Positions 9,044 through 16,450 are shown, numbered from the stretch's first letter. The stretch is DNA of 64,000 nt from Paenibacillus sp. BJ-4 (GCF_020404765.1 NZ_JAIVEM010000167.1:53953-117952); one strand, 5' to 3'. The notes: generated by a model from the letters alone, not told the origin. Numbers and translations: made by a program.

Positions 9044-9553
9044 TTATTTCTTGTCAACCTGTACCTGATTGGATAGCGCAAACTTCTCAAGTCGCTCTGC
9101 AATGGCATCTGTGTCATAGCGACCCAGTGTTTTTGTTAAGATAAAGTTGCCGCCCTTACCTTTTCTTTCAATCGTTACGTAGCCCTTTTCTATTTTAATA
9201 GCTTTCATATCCTCTGCCGTCATGGGACGTTCTCTGCCGCCTTTCAGCATATACAGTGTGTTCTTCCCGACCTTCAAATAGGGACGACGGATGAAAAAGA
9301 TAACAGCCAACATTAAGTACAAGCCGAATACAAGCCAATCCATTCCTCTCATGCCGGTCTTGGTCAGAAAGTAACTCATGAGCATGTATAATACGGCAAG
9401 GCCAGCCAACATGATAGGCACAGTAATATTACGGCCACGGAAAATGTCCATTGCAGAACCTGTACCGTTAATGGTTTGCATTCCTTGTTTTTTGCGCGTT
9501 TTGTTTAAATGCGCTGTGTTTTTGCGTACTTTTCTTTCAAATGATCGGGCCAT
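9044..9553 (-). CDS. Small membrane protein with two transmembrane segments, unknown function
   Basis: A 169-aa protein. The basic N-terminus (ARSFERKVRKNTAHLNKTRKK) is cytoplasmic in style. Two hydrophobic segments follow at about residues 44-63 (VPIMLAGLAVLYMLMSYF) and 73-88 (WLVFGLYLMLAVIFFI). A soluble C-terminal domain of about 75 residues with alternating beta-type pattern comes last (VTIERKGKGGNFILTKTL), reminiscent of a PH-like fold. I do not recognise a named family. It sits between a HAD gene and the SOS cluster with no clear operon link. Confidence 0.75.
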   Translation of the reverse strand: MARSFERKVRKNTAHLNKTRKKQGMQTINGTGSAMDIFRGRNITVPIMLAGLAVLYMLMSYFLTKTGMRGMDWLVFGLYLMLAVIFFIRRPYLKVGKNTLYMLKGGRERPMTAEDMKAIKIEKGYVTIERKGKGGNFILTKTLGRYDTDAIAERLEKFALSNQVQVDKK

Positions 9554-9637
9554 CTCTCAATTCCCTTCCCATATATATATTGCATCAAATCGATTGCCTG
9601 AAAGCTAATCTATATAGATTAAGTCGCTTGAGCGACA

Positions 9638-9844
9638 TTAATGCTTTAGCCCGTCATTTCCCTTCGACGTATCATCGTCCACAAATTCAATCGTTTCAAG
9701 CTGTTGCCGAAAATTACGGCGAATGTTACCTAAATAAATTTCCCGAAGATTGGCGCGCTCTGTAGTTTCTTCTTCCGTCAATCCCTCAGATTTTGCTTTG
9801 CGCGCTAATTCGTTAATGCGCTGTACCAAGCTGTCTATATCCAA
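9638..9844 (-). CDS. ynzC: YnzC-like DUF896 protein
   Basis: A 68-aa helical protein of the DUF896/YnzC family; LVQRINELARKAKSEGLTEE and LREIYLGNIRRNFR are its signature. The start is TTG at 9844, chosen because GGAGGGG lies 7 bases upstream and because family members begin at this point; the longer open frame adds a non-homologous extension. In B. subtilis ynzC belongs to the LexA-controlled yneA-yneB-ynzC operon. Here yneB is absent and a terminator separates yneA from ynzC. The biochemical function is unknown. Confidence 0.85.
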   Translation of the reverse strand: MDIDSLVQRINELARKAKSEGLTEEETTERANLREIYLGNIRRNFRQQLETIEFVDDDTSKGNDGLKH

Positions 9845-9896
9845 ATTGTGTCCCCTCCATAAATGCAAAGATATAATACACTTTGACATGTAGAAA

Positions 9897-9938
9897 AGAG
9901 CTTGTCAAGGTTCCCACATCATGCCCCTGACAAGCTCT
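9897..9938 (-). terminator. Terminator between yneA and ynzC
   Basis: A perfect 11-bp stem (AGAGCTTGTCA / TGACAAGCTCT) with a 20-base loop is followed on the minus strand by TTTTCT. It lies just after the yneA stop. Confidence 0.75.
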
Positions 9939-9951
9939 AATAGTGTATAGA

Positions 9952-10323
9952 TCAGAAGCGCGGAAGCTTAAGCACCTGACCTGCCTGCACTCCCCGATCT
10001 TCCAGTCCGTTAATCCGCACAATTCCTTCTATATATACCCGTGTATCCATTCGCTCCGGTTTATGTTTGACTGCAATCTGCCATAAGGTATCCCCAGGTT
10101 GTACCGTCAACTTAGTTACCTCCAGCTTTGAGACTGAAGGTGCTGCGAAAACTGTCAGTACGCCCGCACCTGCAATCCAAACGACAATCACTAGAATGAG
10201 AAGCTTGAGTAAGAGAGTATTGGCAATCATCTGTATAAAACCTTTCATCCCTTTCTTTTGAGTCTCCTGCATATTTTCTAAATTCATCGGAAAAATACTT
10301 TGATATGTGCTATATCTCATCAT
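9952..10323 (-). CDS. yneA: YneA-like SOS cell-division inhibitor with LysM domain
   Basis: A 123-aa protein with one membrane anchor at about residues 38-60 (LLLKLLILVIVVWIAGAGVL) and an extracellular LysM domain from residue 70 (LTVQPGDTLWQIAVKHKP ... AGQVLKLPRF). This is the build of YneA, which blocks division after DNA damage in Bacillus. The ATG at 10323 has GGAGGA 8 bases upstream; a second ATG follows directly. It is divergent from lexA with LexA boxes between them, which strongly supports the assignment. Confidence 0.9.
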   Translation of the reverse strand: MMRYSTYQSIFPMNLENMQETQKKGMKGFIQMIANTLLLKLLILVIVVWIAGAGVLTVFAAPSVSKLEVTKLTVQPGDTLWQIAVKHKPERMDTRVYIEGIVRINGLEDRGVQAGQVLKLPRF

Positions 10324-10336
10324 TGGCAGCGTCCTC

Positions 10337-10476
10337 CAAACGTTTGTTCTTATATTTTTTCACAATATAACACGAACATTTGTTTTGTTCAATAGAAAAG
10401 GGAACAAAAGTTCGTAAATATTTTTAGGGATTATTTAGAACTTATGTTTGTACGAACGGAGGTTCTATGCTATAAT
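10337..10476. promoter_or_regulatory. lexA/yneA divergent control region: two promoters and four LexA boxes
   Basis: Near-consensus LexA (DinR) boxes of the CGAAC-N4-GTTCG type lie at 10337-10350 (CAAACGTTTGTTCT), 10373-10386 (CGAACATTTGTTTT), 10401-10414 (GGAACAAAAGTTCG) and 10437-10450 (AGAACTTATGTTTG). The yneA promoter on the minus strand is TTGAAC (10387-10392), 17 bases, then TATATT (10364-10369); box 2 fills its spacer. The lexA promoter on the plus strand is TTGTAC (10448-10453), 17 bases, then TATAAT (10471-10476); its -35 overlaps the last box. Both genes should therefore be repressed by LexA. Confidence 0.88.
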
Positions 10477-10510
10477 TTTCCCAAACGTTACTAAATGGGG
10501 TTGATACGGT

Positions 10511-11137
10511 ATGTCTAAGATTTCGAGCCGCCAGCAGGCCATTCTTGAATTTATCCGCAATGAAGTGCGTCTAAAGGGCTATCCCCCTTCTGTACGCGAA
10601 ATAGGCGAGGCTGTCGGATTGGCCTCCAGCTCTACGGTTCACGGTCATTTGGATCGTTTAGAGAAAAAAGGACTCATCCGCCGCGATCCAACGAAACCAC
10701 GAGCCATTGAGTTACTAGGTCAAGACGAGGCGGATAATAGCAACTTGATTAATTACTCCATTAGTCGTGTCCCCGTTGTTGGCAAAGTAACTGCCGGTCT
10801 TCCTATTACAGCGACAGAAAATATTGAAGATTACTTTCCTCTTCCCCAACATTTCGTTGGTGAGGATAAAATATTCATGTTATCTGTTGTAGGCGAAAGT
10901 ATGATTGAAGCAGGTATTGCTAATGGTGACTATGTAATTGTACGTCAGCAACAGACTGCCGATAACGGTGACATTGTTGTAGCCATGACAGATGAAGATG
11001 AAGCAACGGTTAAAACCTTCTACAAAGAAAAAGACCATATCCGGCTTCAACCGGAAAATCCAGCCTTTGAACCACTTCGCCTGACACACGTCAGTATTTT
11101 GGGCAAGGTTGTAGGACTCTTCCGGGACTTCCACTGA
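10511..11137 (+). CDS. lexA: LexA SOS repressor
   Basis: A 208-aa protein. The winged helix at residues 1-70 has the recognition segment VREIGEAVGLASSSTVHGHL. The self-cleavage site is A95-G96 (VTAGLP), the catalytic Ser is S130 (VVGESM) and the general base is K168 (EATVKTF). RecA-stimulated autocleavage relieves repression of SOS genes. Its own promoter region carries LexA boxes, implying autoregulation. It is divergent from yneA as in other Bacillales. Confidence 0.97.
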   Translation: MSKISSRQQAILEFIRNEVRLKGYPPSVREIGEAVGLASSSTVHGHLDRLEKKGLIRRDPTKPRAIELLGQDEADNSNLINYSISRVPVVGKVTAGLPITATENIEDYFPLPQHFVGEDKIFMLSVVGESMIEAGIANGDYVIVRQQQTADNGDIVVAMTDEDEATVKTFYKEKDHIRLQPENPAFEPLRLTHVSILGKVVGLFRDFH

Positions 11138-11179
11138 TTTTTCGTTTTTTTCTTCCACGTCATTCTATCCACTAACTCA

Positions 11180-11212
11180 AAACCGGCTGCCTAGGGCAAG
11201 CCGGTTTTGTAT
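11180..11212 (+). terminator. Intrinsic terminator of lexA
   Basis: A 9-bp stem (AAACCGGCT / AGCCGGTTT, 10-base loop) followed by TTTTGTATT. The next 250 bases (to 11466) are AT-rich and hold nothing I can support. Confidence 0.8.
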
Positions 11213-11466
11213 TGGTTTTATGTTCATTCATATAAATAACAACTATTCTTTTCTTTTTCCGCATGCTATAGCTTAAACCATTTTATCTGCTATAAAATCC
11301 TCCCTCTTTCAAAGGATTCTCCACCCATTTTACATCTATAAGTTTTTTCATAAAATCTTAGAATCATAGGTATTAGCTTCTTTTTGCTTTTAATAGATTT
11401 ATGCTTATACATTACTAGCACAATTGACATATGTATAAAGCAGACCTAAGCAAAGGAGTTGTGCAG

Positions 11467-11631
11467 ATGATCAGAAATAGAGTCAAAACGTATACGCATC
11501 GCATCGGCAAAAACAAATATCTGGTCGTTAAAGTATTTCAGGCCGCGGCTGCTAAAACAGGAAGCGGAAATGCACTAGCAACCAATGCATTGAATATCAA
11601 AATTTCCAAGCGTAAGCATAAACACCACTAA
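11467..11631 (+). CDS. Very small basic protein, member 1 of a tandem pair
   Basis: 54 residues, strongly basic, beginning MIRNRVKTYTHR and ending in the Lys/His-rich KISKRKHKHH. The ATG at 11467 has AAAGGAG 8 bases upstream, a good ribosome-binding site; the open frame further upstream lacks one. Residues 33-43 read GNALATNALNI, matching GNALAVNLFNV in the next gene. There is no signal peptide or transmembrane segment. I do not recognise the family; a nucleic-acid- or spore-associated role would fit the charge but is only inference. Confidence 0.7.
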   Translation: MIRNRVKTYTHRIGKNKYLVVKVFQAAAAKTGSGNALATNALNIKISKRKHKHH

Positions 11632-11672
11632 GACTTAACGATACCTTCATTTCTTTGAAGGGAGGTGATATG

Positions 11673-11813
11673 ATGAGCAGAAGAGATTTTAGACGCGATT
11701 TGAGAAGAAGAAGATTAAACATCCGGTCTAATCAAAGAGCCATTGCGCGTGCAAGAGGTAACGCATTGGCAGTTAATCTGTTTAACGTAAATGATAGACA
11801 ACGCAGACGCTAA
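11673..11813 (+). CDS. Very small Arg-rich protein, member 2 of a tandem pair
   Basis: 46 residues: MSRRDFRRDLRRRRLNIR, then RAIARARGNALAVNLFNV, then a DRQRRR tail, with about 15 Arg in all. A very strong ribosome-binding site (GGGAGGTGAT) precedes two adjacent ATG codons (11670, 11673); spacing favours the second. It follows member 1 by 41 bases and ends before a terminator, so the two are likely co-transcribed. The shared GNALA-x-N-x-x-N motif suggests tandem paralogues. Function unknown. Confidence 0.68.
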   Translation: MSRRDFRRDLRRRRLNIRSNQRAIARARGNALAVNLFNVNDRQRRR

Positions 11814-11830
11814 TAGTCATTGGTCAGAAA

Positions 11831-11861
11831 AAAGCGGGAAGGGATTCTTCCTGCTTTTTTC
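11831..11861 (+). terminator. Terminator after the tandem small genes
   Basis: Stem GCGGGAAG / CTTCCTGC (one G-U pair, 5-base loop), extended by A6/T6 flanks; the T-run is on the plus strand. Confidence 0.85.
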
Positions 11862-11930
11862 TGTCACCCTCTCCACCTTGCCACAGACTCCTCACGCTAC
11901 TATTCACATAAATCGTGCTTGCTCAAAAAA

Positions 11931-12022
11931 AATCCCTCAACGCTCAGCGCGCCAAGAGATTCCTTGGTATAGTATCATATTATCGCGTTCCCATTGATGT
12001 ACTTGGATTCTGTAAAGATCCC
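11931..12022 (-). pseudogene. Decayed copy of the glnA 3' end (outermost copy)
   Basis: The sequence AATCCCTCAACGCT matches the start of the glnA terminator at 35751. Read on the minus strand, the stretch further in encodes YRIQVHQWERD, against YRTQVHQWERD in the intact GlnA C-terminus. The terminal QYLTLY-stop is lost through a short deletion and substitutions. Interpreted as an old duplicated attachment site; two better copies lie at 18331 and 35747 in the same orientation. Confidence 0.75.
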
Positions 12023-12079
12023 TATCCTCGAACAAGTAATAGGGATCTAGTCACTTCTTTTCGGTTCCAAAATGTTATC

Positions 12080-12205
12080 TTATCCCTTCTTTTTCAGAGC
12101 GAGCGGCAGTGGCTTAGAACCGATAAAACTTTTCCGCTTCTTGGAAGTCTTTACTGCACTCTTGTTCAGAGTGTTTGATAAAATTCTCGCCAATTTATGA
12201 TTCAT
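12080..12205 (-). CDS. Candidate AgrD-like signal propeptide (unusual, basic)
   Basis: A 41-residue ORF whose ATG overlaps the last 11 bases of agrB, the usual agrB-agrD arrangement, with GGGGGGTGAG 4 bases upstream. It begins MNHKLARILSNTLNKSAVK and ends KSFIGSKPLPLALKKKG. The KPLPLAL tail resembles the charged, proline-bearing recognition tail of AgrD (EPNPPEL type), and SFIGS could supply a Ser-lactone ring, but the fit is loose. The typical hydrophobic leader is replaced by a basic one and no Cys is present. Position is the strongest evidence. It could instead be an unrelated small protein. Confidence 0.5.
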   Translation of the reverse strand: MNHKLARILSNTLNKSAVKTSKKRKSFIGSKPLPLALKKKG

Positions 12206-12734
12206 TTTTCTCACCCCCCTTCCAGTAATTCCAAATAGGAAGAATAGTTAAAGCCTGAATAAAAAAAGAAAGAGTTACAAGTGGTGAAAGAAAGAGCAAA
12301 CCAAGCAAGAAAGAAAGTAATGCATATATCTTTGTCTTATTTCGATTCACTTGCACATTAAGTTCATCAAAATCTCTTGGGGCATAGCATAAAAAGCTAA
12401 TGAAAGTAACTATGTTTAAAATTATGAATTGTATTTGATTTAAGGAAATTGTAGGAATTACGGCGAATAAAGAAGAAGATACAATTGCACATAAAGTTAA
12501 TGACTTTAGGTGAACCCCTCCTGAGAATTTTCTGGCTACTGCAAAAGATAGCATTGCAATAAGTGATTCTCCAAGATGACCTAGCAACCACCCCCACAAA
12601 ATAGTCAATACAAGTATTGCTACCACATTTATTCGATTACTCAACTCATACTCTAATACCTCAACAGTTCCCGGACCATGAGGATCAGCGTTCTTTATTT
12701 CCGTAGCGATATAATTCGATAGCTTCTCTAACAT
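12195..12734 (-). CDS. AgrB-like accessory gene regulator protease (intact)
   Basis: A 179-aa membrane protein with about five hydrophobic segments. The catalytic pair of the AgrB family is visible in SGGVHLKSLTLC (H75 and C82; family spacing is seven). AgrB removes the C-terminal tail of AgrD and cyclises the signal peptide at the membrane. The ATG at 12734 has AGGGGTG at a spacing of 9. It overlaps the upstream membrane-protein gene by 50 bases and the downstream peptide gene by 11, so the three are translationally coupled. It is the functional-looking copy of two in this region. Confidence 0.88.
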   Translation of the reverse strand: MLEKLSNYIATEIKNADPHGPGTVEVLEYELSNRINVVAILVLTILWGWLLGHLGESLIAMLSFAVARKFSGGVHLKSLTLCAIVSSSLFAVIPTISLNQIQFIILNIVTFISFLCYAPRDFDELNVQVNRNKTKIYALLSFLLGLLFLSPLVTLSFFIQALTILPIWNYWKGGEKNES

Positions 12735-13410
12735 CCTCGTAGTCACCCCTGTCCGACAAAAAGTAGGAGATTCCGAATGTCAACAAAGATAAAAATATAC
12801 ACATAAGTGGATTCCTATCGTATAGCATAACTACCATAAGAATTATAGTAATAAAAGAGAGAATCGACCCCGAGAGTAACATTTTGTTTGTTTTAGTTCC
12901 ATAGTTTTCTTGTAACTTAAAATCATGAGGCGGATATGAGATAAATGAGAATCCACCTTTGTAAATTTTCAATAGACCGGCAATCAAATAAGCCGAAAGG
13001 ATTGAGATAATTTGAATGACATACACCGATCCGCCAGTATTTTCATTAAGAACATTGTGGTCGATATTAAAAACTAAATTTAGAAGATAAAATAATATAA
13101 GTTGAATAGTAATGTAAGCAGAAATACCCGTGCCAGAAATAAATGCTCCCGAGTGTAATTTTAAGCGGATCCCGAATCTCAAAAACAGAAAAAAGAATAC
13201 ATACTGAAGCGGTAAATCTAACTTAGGTGTTTGCAATACAACTCTTATCACATACGAAATTATTGATATACAAACAACAAATAATAGTATTCTATACTTA
13301 TATTTTAGAAGCGGCATTCTATACAATTTCAAAATTAGAACCAGCATCGCTAAAGCATCGAATATGCCGAGTAAAATATATAATAAAGCAGATAACAAAA
13401 GGTACACCAT
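12685..13410 (-). CDS. AgrC-like polytopic sensor domain without a kinase
   Basis: About 241 residues with six to seven hydrophobic segments, among them LLYILLGIFDALAMLVLIL, YRILLFVVCISIISYV and MLLSGSILSFITIILMVV. It ends shortly after the last segment with no His-kinase or ATPase domain. It is immediately upstream of, and overlaps, agrB. A second, recognisably related protein occupies the same place in the neighbouring cassette (shared L-K-x-K-x-GF...NYE-type loop). It may be a free-standing receptor, exporter or immunity protein for the cyclic peptide; that is inference. The start is uncertain: I used ATG at 13410, although the frame is open to 13587. Confidence 0.7.
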   Translation of the reverse strand: MVYLLLSALLYILLGIFDALAMLVLILKLYRMPLLKYKYRILLFVVCISIISYVIRVVLQTPKLDLPLQYVFFFLFLRFGIRLKLHSGAFISGTGISAYITIQLILFYLLNLVFNIDHNVLNENTGGSVYVIQIISILSAYLIAGLLKIYKGGFSFISYPPHDFKLQENYGTKTNKMLLSGSILSFITIILMVVMLYDRNPLMCIFLSLLTFGISYFLSDRGDYEDVREAIELYRYGNKER

Positions 13411-13757
13411 CCTCGCGTTCGTTCTGTTGTTATTGTATATTTTACTAATAGATGTGGCAATGAAATAACCTAGTAAACTGGTAATTTTTGTACTTGTGTA
13501 AGGTAAATTTTTTTTATTTACAAAAAACCGCATTTTAGTAATACTGAAAGTGTATTTTTTGGGAGAAAACAACAATAAATACTTCAAATAAAGATGATGA
13601 ATAATATCTCAGCAAGGATTACAAAGAAGCGAAGTTTTACATTGTAAATGAGCAGAAAACACACTTATAGGGTTTACGATGAAAAAGGTAACGGCTTATC
13701 TAGCATGTGTAGAGGATTTTATCGAATACTTCAAAAAATGCTATAGAAATAACTGAA

Positions 13758-13795
13758 CAAAAAAGCTCTGGTGCCCTATATAGATTAGCAGAGCC
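13758..13795 (-). terminator. Probable terminator downstream of the second agr cassette
   Basis: GCTCTG / CAGAGC stem with an 18-base loop and a run of T on the minus strand. A similar element lies at 15757-15796. Confidence 0.5.
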
Positions 13796-13817
13796 TTTTC
13801 AATTTTAGCATATTCAC

Positions 13818-13890
13818 TTACCCAAATGTAAAGATATGGTCATAGAACATATAATCCTTTCGGTTGCTGAATGGGCCTATATTATTGCTG
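13818..13890 (-). pseudogene. Fragment: last ~23 codons of a secreted-protein C-terminal domain
   Basis: The minus strand reads NNIGPFSNRKDYMFYDHIFTF-stop. This closely matches the end of the intact protein at 22234-23415 (NNKGPFSSRKDYMLYDRILTF). Nothing upstream continues the domain. The rest of 13588-14211 is AT-rich with one more hairpin near 14122-14150 and no gene I can support. Confidence 0.7.
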
Positions 13891-14211
13891 AGATCTTATT
13901 GTCACTAGATGCAACGGTGCTTCCGTACGTGTGAGGTTAGACATAATCAGATTGGAATATTTTTAAAATATTTATGCTTATCAATATAGAAACGGTACAT
14001 CCTGTAGGCCAGTTACCTTATTAGTCGTCAGCAATAAAAGGCTCGCTTTGAATTAAGTAAATATTCGGTAACTCATCTCAGCTATTAGCCAGTATAGTAC
14101 TTATTTATAATTAACATCAAATAACTCCGGAAAAAAATCCGGGGTTTTAATAATCCATAAAGTATTCCTTCGTATCACACGGTCTCTTGCGTCCAGTTAA
14201 TCATACCCCAC

Positions 14212-14358
14212 TTAATTTAACAATTCTTCTGGTGGCTCTGGACTGTGAATCCATGTTAGACTTGCTGTACTCACAGAAGCAACTGCTAGCGAAGTTAGTA
14301 GAACTGCGGCATTATAATACATACCAATTTTCAATTTACTTAACTTATTTTTTTTCAT
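14212..14358 (-). CDS. AgrD-like cyclic-lactone autoinducer propeptide
   Basis: 48 residues with the full AgrD plan: a basic, then hydrophobic leader (KIGMYYNAAVLLTSLAVASV), the core STASLTWI, then the acidic tail HSPEPPEELLN. Aligned on the tail (S. aureus DEPNPPE), the five residues SLTWI fall exactly where the five-membered thiolactone ring lies, with Ser replacing Cys, so a Ser-lactone peptide is predicted. The AGGAGGAGGTGTG ribosome-binding site is very strong. The ATG overlaps the end of the broken agrB copy. The gene itself looks intact. Confidence 0.85.
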   Translation of the reverse strand: MKKNKLSKLKIGMYYNAAVLLTSLAVASVSTASLTWIHSPEPPEELLN

Positions 14359-14870
14359 TTTTCACACCTCCTCCTATTAGTGTTAAGCTTTGAGCAAAAA
14401 AACTAGCAGCCACCACTGGAAAAGCCATCCACAAATTAAGTGCAACCAAAGTAACTCCAATACATTTTAGCAAAGGGTAATACCGTTTTGGTATACGAGT
14501 TCTTCCCTCTATACGAGACGGCGCATAAAATAAGACTAGTATAATACTTAATATCGACGTAACAACGATCCAATTATAATTAAAATTCGCGAAAGATAAG
14601 GCGGTAAGTAAACTTGTAGACACAACGATACACACCGCACTACTCTTTAAATGTATTCCTCCTAACAGTTTCCTGCACTCTTCCTGTAAAAAAAGAAATA
14701 CCAATAGTTAAAAAAATGATAGAGGCTGTATTAATCACCACTGCTATTCCATATTTTAAAACATTTATAGAGGATGGATGATCCGGGACAACAGTTTTTA
14801 TATGTGTTGCAATATCAAGAGCGATGGAGTCAAGGCTTTTTATAATAATCACGCTCCGTTTTAAACGCAT
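14345..14870 (-). pseudogene. AgrB-like protease, disrupted by a frameshifting deletion
   Basis: The N-terminal frame (SLDSIALDIATHIK ... IGISFFTGRVQET) runs out of frame at about 14660. The C-terminal frame (RKLLGGIHLKSSAVC, with the catalytic His and Cys) carries on to 14345. Compared with the intact copy, about ten residues between TGRVQET and RKLLGG are missing. The join sits in the near-repeat CAGGAAGAGTGCAGGAAAC, so slippage between repeats is a likely cause. The start is ATG 14870 or GTG 14852. A sequencing error alone would not explain the missing codons. Confidence 0.8.
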
Positions 14871-15462
14871 AATATAAAAACATAGCAGATGCTAGTGCTA
14901 TAAATAAAATACTCAGTAAGAAATCGTTGAAGTAAAACATAAATGTACAAGCTGCTAGCAGACCAATTATTAAGACAACCACAAGTGTATGCTCCCACCT
15001 AAAGCGCAGGTTTTCATAATTAGCTTTAAATCCTATTTTAAATTTATATAGAAACCACGAAACAGCTAACACCCATGCACTGGTTACTGCTTGCGCCAAC
15101 GAGCCCTCCGCTGAGCTCTGCATTTCTGTTGTTAATGTGCCAAAGAGCATCACTATAATTACTGCCTGGAATAACGTATACAAAAACGTACCTGTCATGG
15201 ATATAATAGCTGCCCAAATAATTGGCATCCTTACAACAGTAGTAATCAATAATGTGAACAATATAATGTTTATGGTCGGGGCAAAAAAAGACAACGATAT
15301 CTCTTCTCTCAACACTAGACTCTGCAAATTCATGATCAGGCCAATAAACAAGGCAGGCCAGACATAATCTAAAGCTCGGATTCTAAAAACAGTGAGCATT
15401 AATACAAATGCCGCAAATGTTTCGACACTAGAAAATAGCAAGAACCTAATAGGCTCCCACAT
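14830..15462 (-). CDS. AgrC-like polytopic sensor domain without a kinase (second copy)
   Basis: 210 residues from ATG 15462 (AAGGGGA 8 bases upstream; the frame is open to 15540). Six to seven hydrophobic segments are visible, for example FAAFVLMLTVF, IILFTLLITTVV, HTLVVVLIIGLLAACTFMF and ILFIALASAMFLYYAF, and the protein ends about ten residues later. There is no histidine-kinase domain. It overlaps the following agrB copy by about 40 bases. Organisation and general sequence match the protein at 12685-13410, making two tandem sensor-agrB-agrD cassettes. Confidence 0.72.
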   Translation of the reverse strand: MWEPIRFLLFSSVETFAAFVLMLTVFRIRALDYVWPALFIGLIMNLQSLVLREEISLSFFAPTINIILFTLLITTVVRMPIIWAAIISMTGTFLYTLFQAVIIVMLFGTLTTEMQSSAEGSLAQAVTSAWVLAVSWFLYKFKIGFKANYENLRFRWEHTLVVVLIIGLLAACTFMFYFNDFLLSILFIALASAMFLYYAFKTERDYYKKP

Positions 15463-15756
15463 AACACATATCCCCTTCATAATAATTGGTAACAAACACA
15501 CTTTTAATACTACATTTGTTATCAATGCGTGACAATCCAAATATTATTTATATCTGGGATAAATTGTTTGTCTGTTAGATGATTTTTTTGCTTGCCGATA
15601 TAATATCCCTTATTTAACCCTGCTTTACCTCTTGTCTAGTGATCAAAAATTAGCAAAGGAAAGAAAACTCGAGGAATCAGCATTAGAATAAACAGGTAAA
15701 AATATCTCGTCATAAAATTCTAACTATAAAATGATTTTGAAATGTAGAATAATAAC

Positions 15757-15796
15757 GAAAAAAACTCTATCGACCACTTAAGGTTAGCAGAGCTTT
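15757..15796 (-). terminator. Probable terminator of the nucleotidyltransferase-like gene
   Basis: A weak inverted repeat around CTCT/AGAG, followed on the minus strand by seven T. The remaining 15541-15756 shows nothing I can support. Confidence 0.45.
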
Positions 15797-15849
15797 TATT
15801 TATCATTTTATAATAGCTTCAACGATTATTCTTGGTTAAGACATTCGAT

Positions 15850-16353
15850 TTATTTAATGATCTCATCAGAGAGTGGTTCATTCATTAGTATTTTAATAGT
15901 TTCTTTATTTGCCCCTTTTCCCTTCAAAAAAGAAAGCAGTAAGTCCGCCTTCTCCTTTCTATTCATTAGTGCATATGCAACATACCATACTTCAGGACTA
16001 GCAACTTGAATGCCATTCCATTCAGAAACTGAAATAGATGGCATTCTGCAAAGACCTTTGTTGGTATGTATCGCCAACCTACCTATTATTTCAACTTTGG
16101 GATTTTTATTATGCACTAATAGCTTATACTCAGTACCATAAGGGTAATCCCCACTTATTGTTTCTTCTACTTCGTAGTTCTGCAAGGCATTCATAACACT
16201 ATCTTTAGTTGCTTCAGTCATTACGTCCCAGTCAGAAACCGAGGTTGTTAACCCCAAACTATATAATAAGCCACTTCCACCTAAAGCATAACTAATGCCA
16301 AATTGCTCAAATTTTTCAGTCACAACATATAAATTTTTAACATTTGGCTTCAT
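15850..16353 (-). CDS. Nucleotidyltransferase-fold protein, function unknown
   Basis: A 167-aa protein. Residues about 21-46 read ALGGSGLLYSLGL ... SDWDVMT, the GG-S ... DxD signature of minimal nucleotidyltransferases. YKLLVHNKNPKVEIIGRLAI could supply the third acidic position. The C-terminal half is helical. Such folds include antibiotic-modifying enzymes and toxin-antitoxin partners; none can be chosen here. The ATG at 16353 has GGGGGAG 12 bases upstream. It is preceded by a leader closely similar to that of the nuclease gene at 26156. Confidence 0.65.
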   Translation of the reverse strand: MKPNVKNLYVVTEKFEQFGISYALGGSGLLYSLGLTTSVSDWDVMTEATKDSVMNALQNYEVEETISGDYPYGTEYKLLVHNKNPKVEIIGRLAIHTNKGLCRMPSISVSEWNGIQVASPEVWYVAYALMNRKEKADLLLSFLKGKGANKETIKILMNEPLSDEIIK

Positions 16354-16374
16354 TGGTGCGTACTCCCCCTAAAT

Positions 16375-16450
16375 AGAAAACTACCCCACTAAAGTATGCT
16401 ATCTTGTGCTTCCGATGCTTTCGAATGGCACAATAGTGTTTCCGTATGTG
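16375..16450 (-). promoter_or_regulatory. Conserved 5' leader (copy 1), shared with the gene at 26156
   Basis: On the minus strand the leader contains ACATACGGAA, a CAC..TTGTG hairpin, TTCGAAAGCATCGG, GTGGGGT and TTTAGGGGG in the same order and spacing as 26618-26715. Just upstream (about 16480-16520) lies a fragment matching the ribosome-binding site and first codons (MNHTYK) of the small gene at 25810. Confidence 0.6.

Noticed and set aside
11791..12178. Plus-strand ORFs after the tandem small genes
   Set aside because: They cross a terminator and the decayed glnA end; composition is not protein-like.
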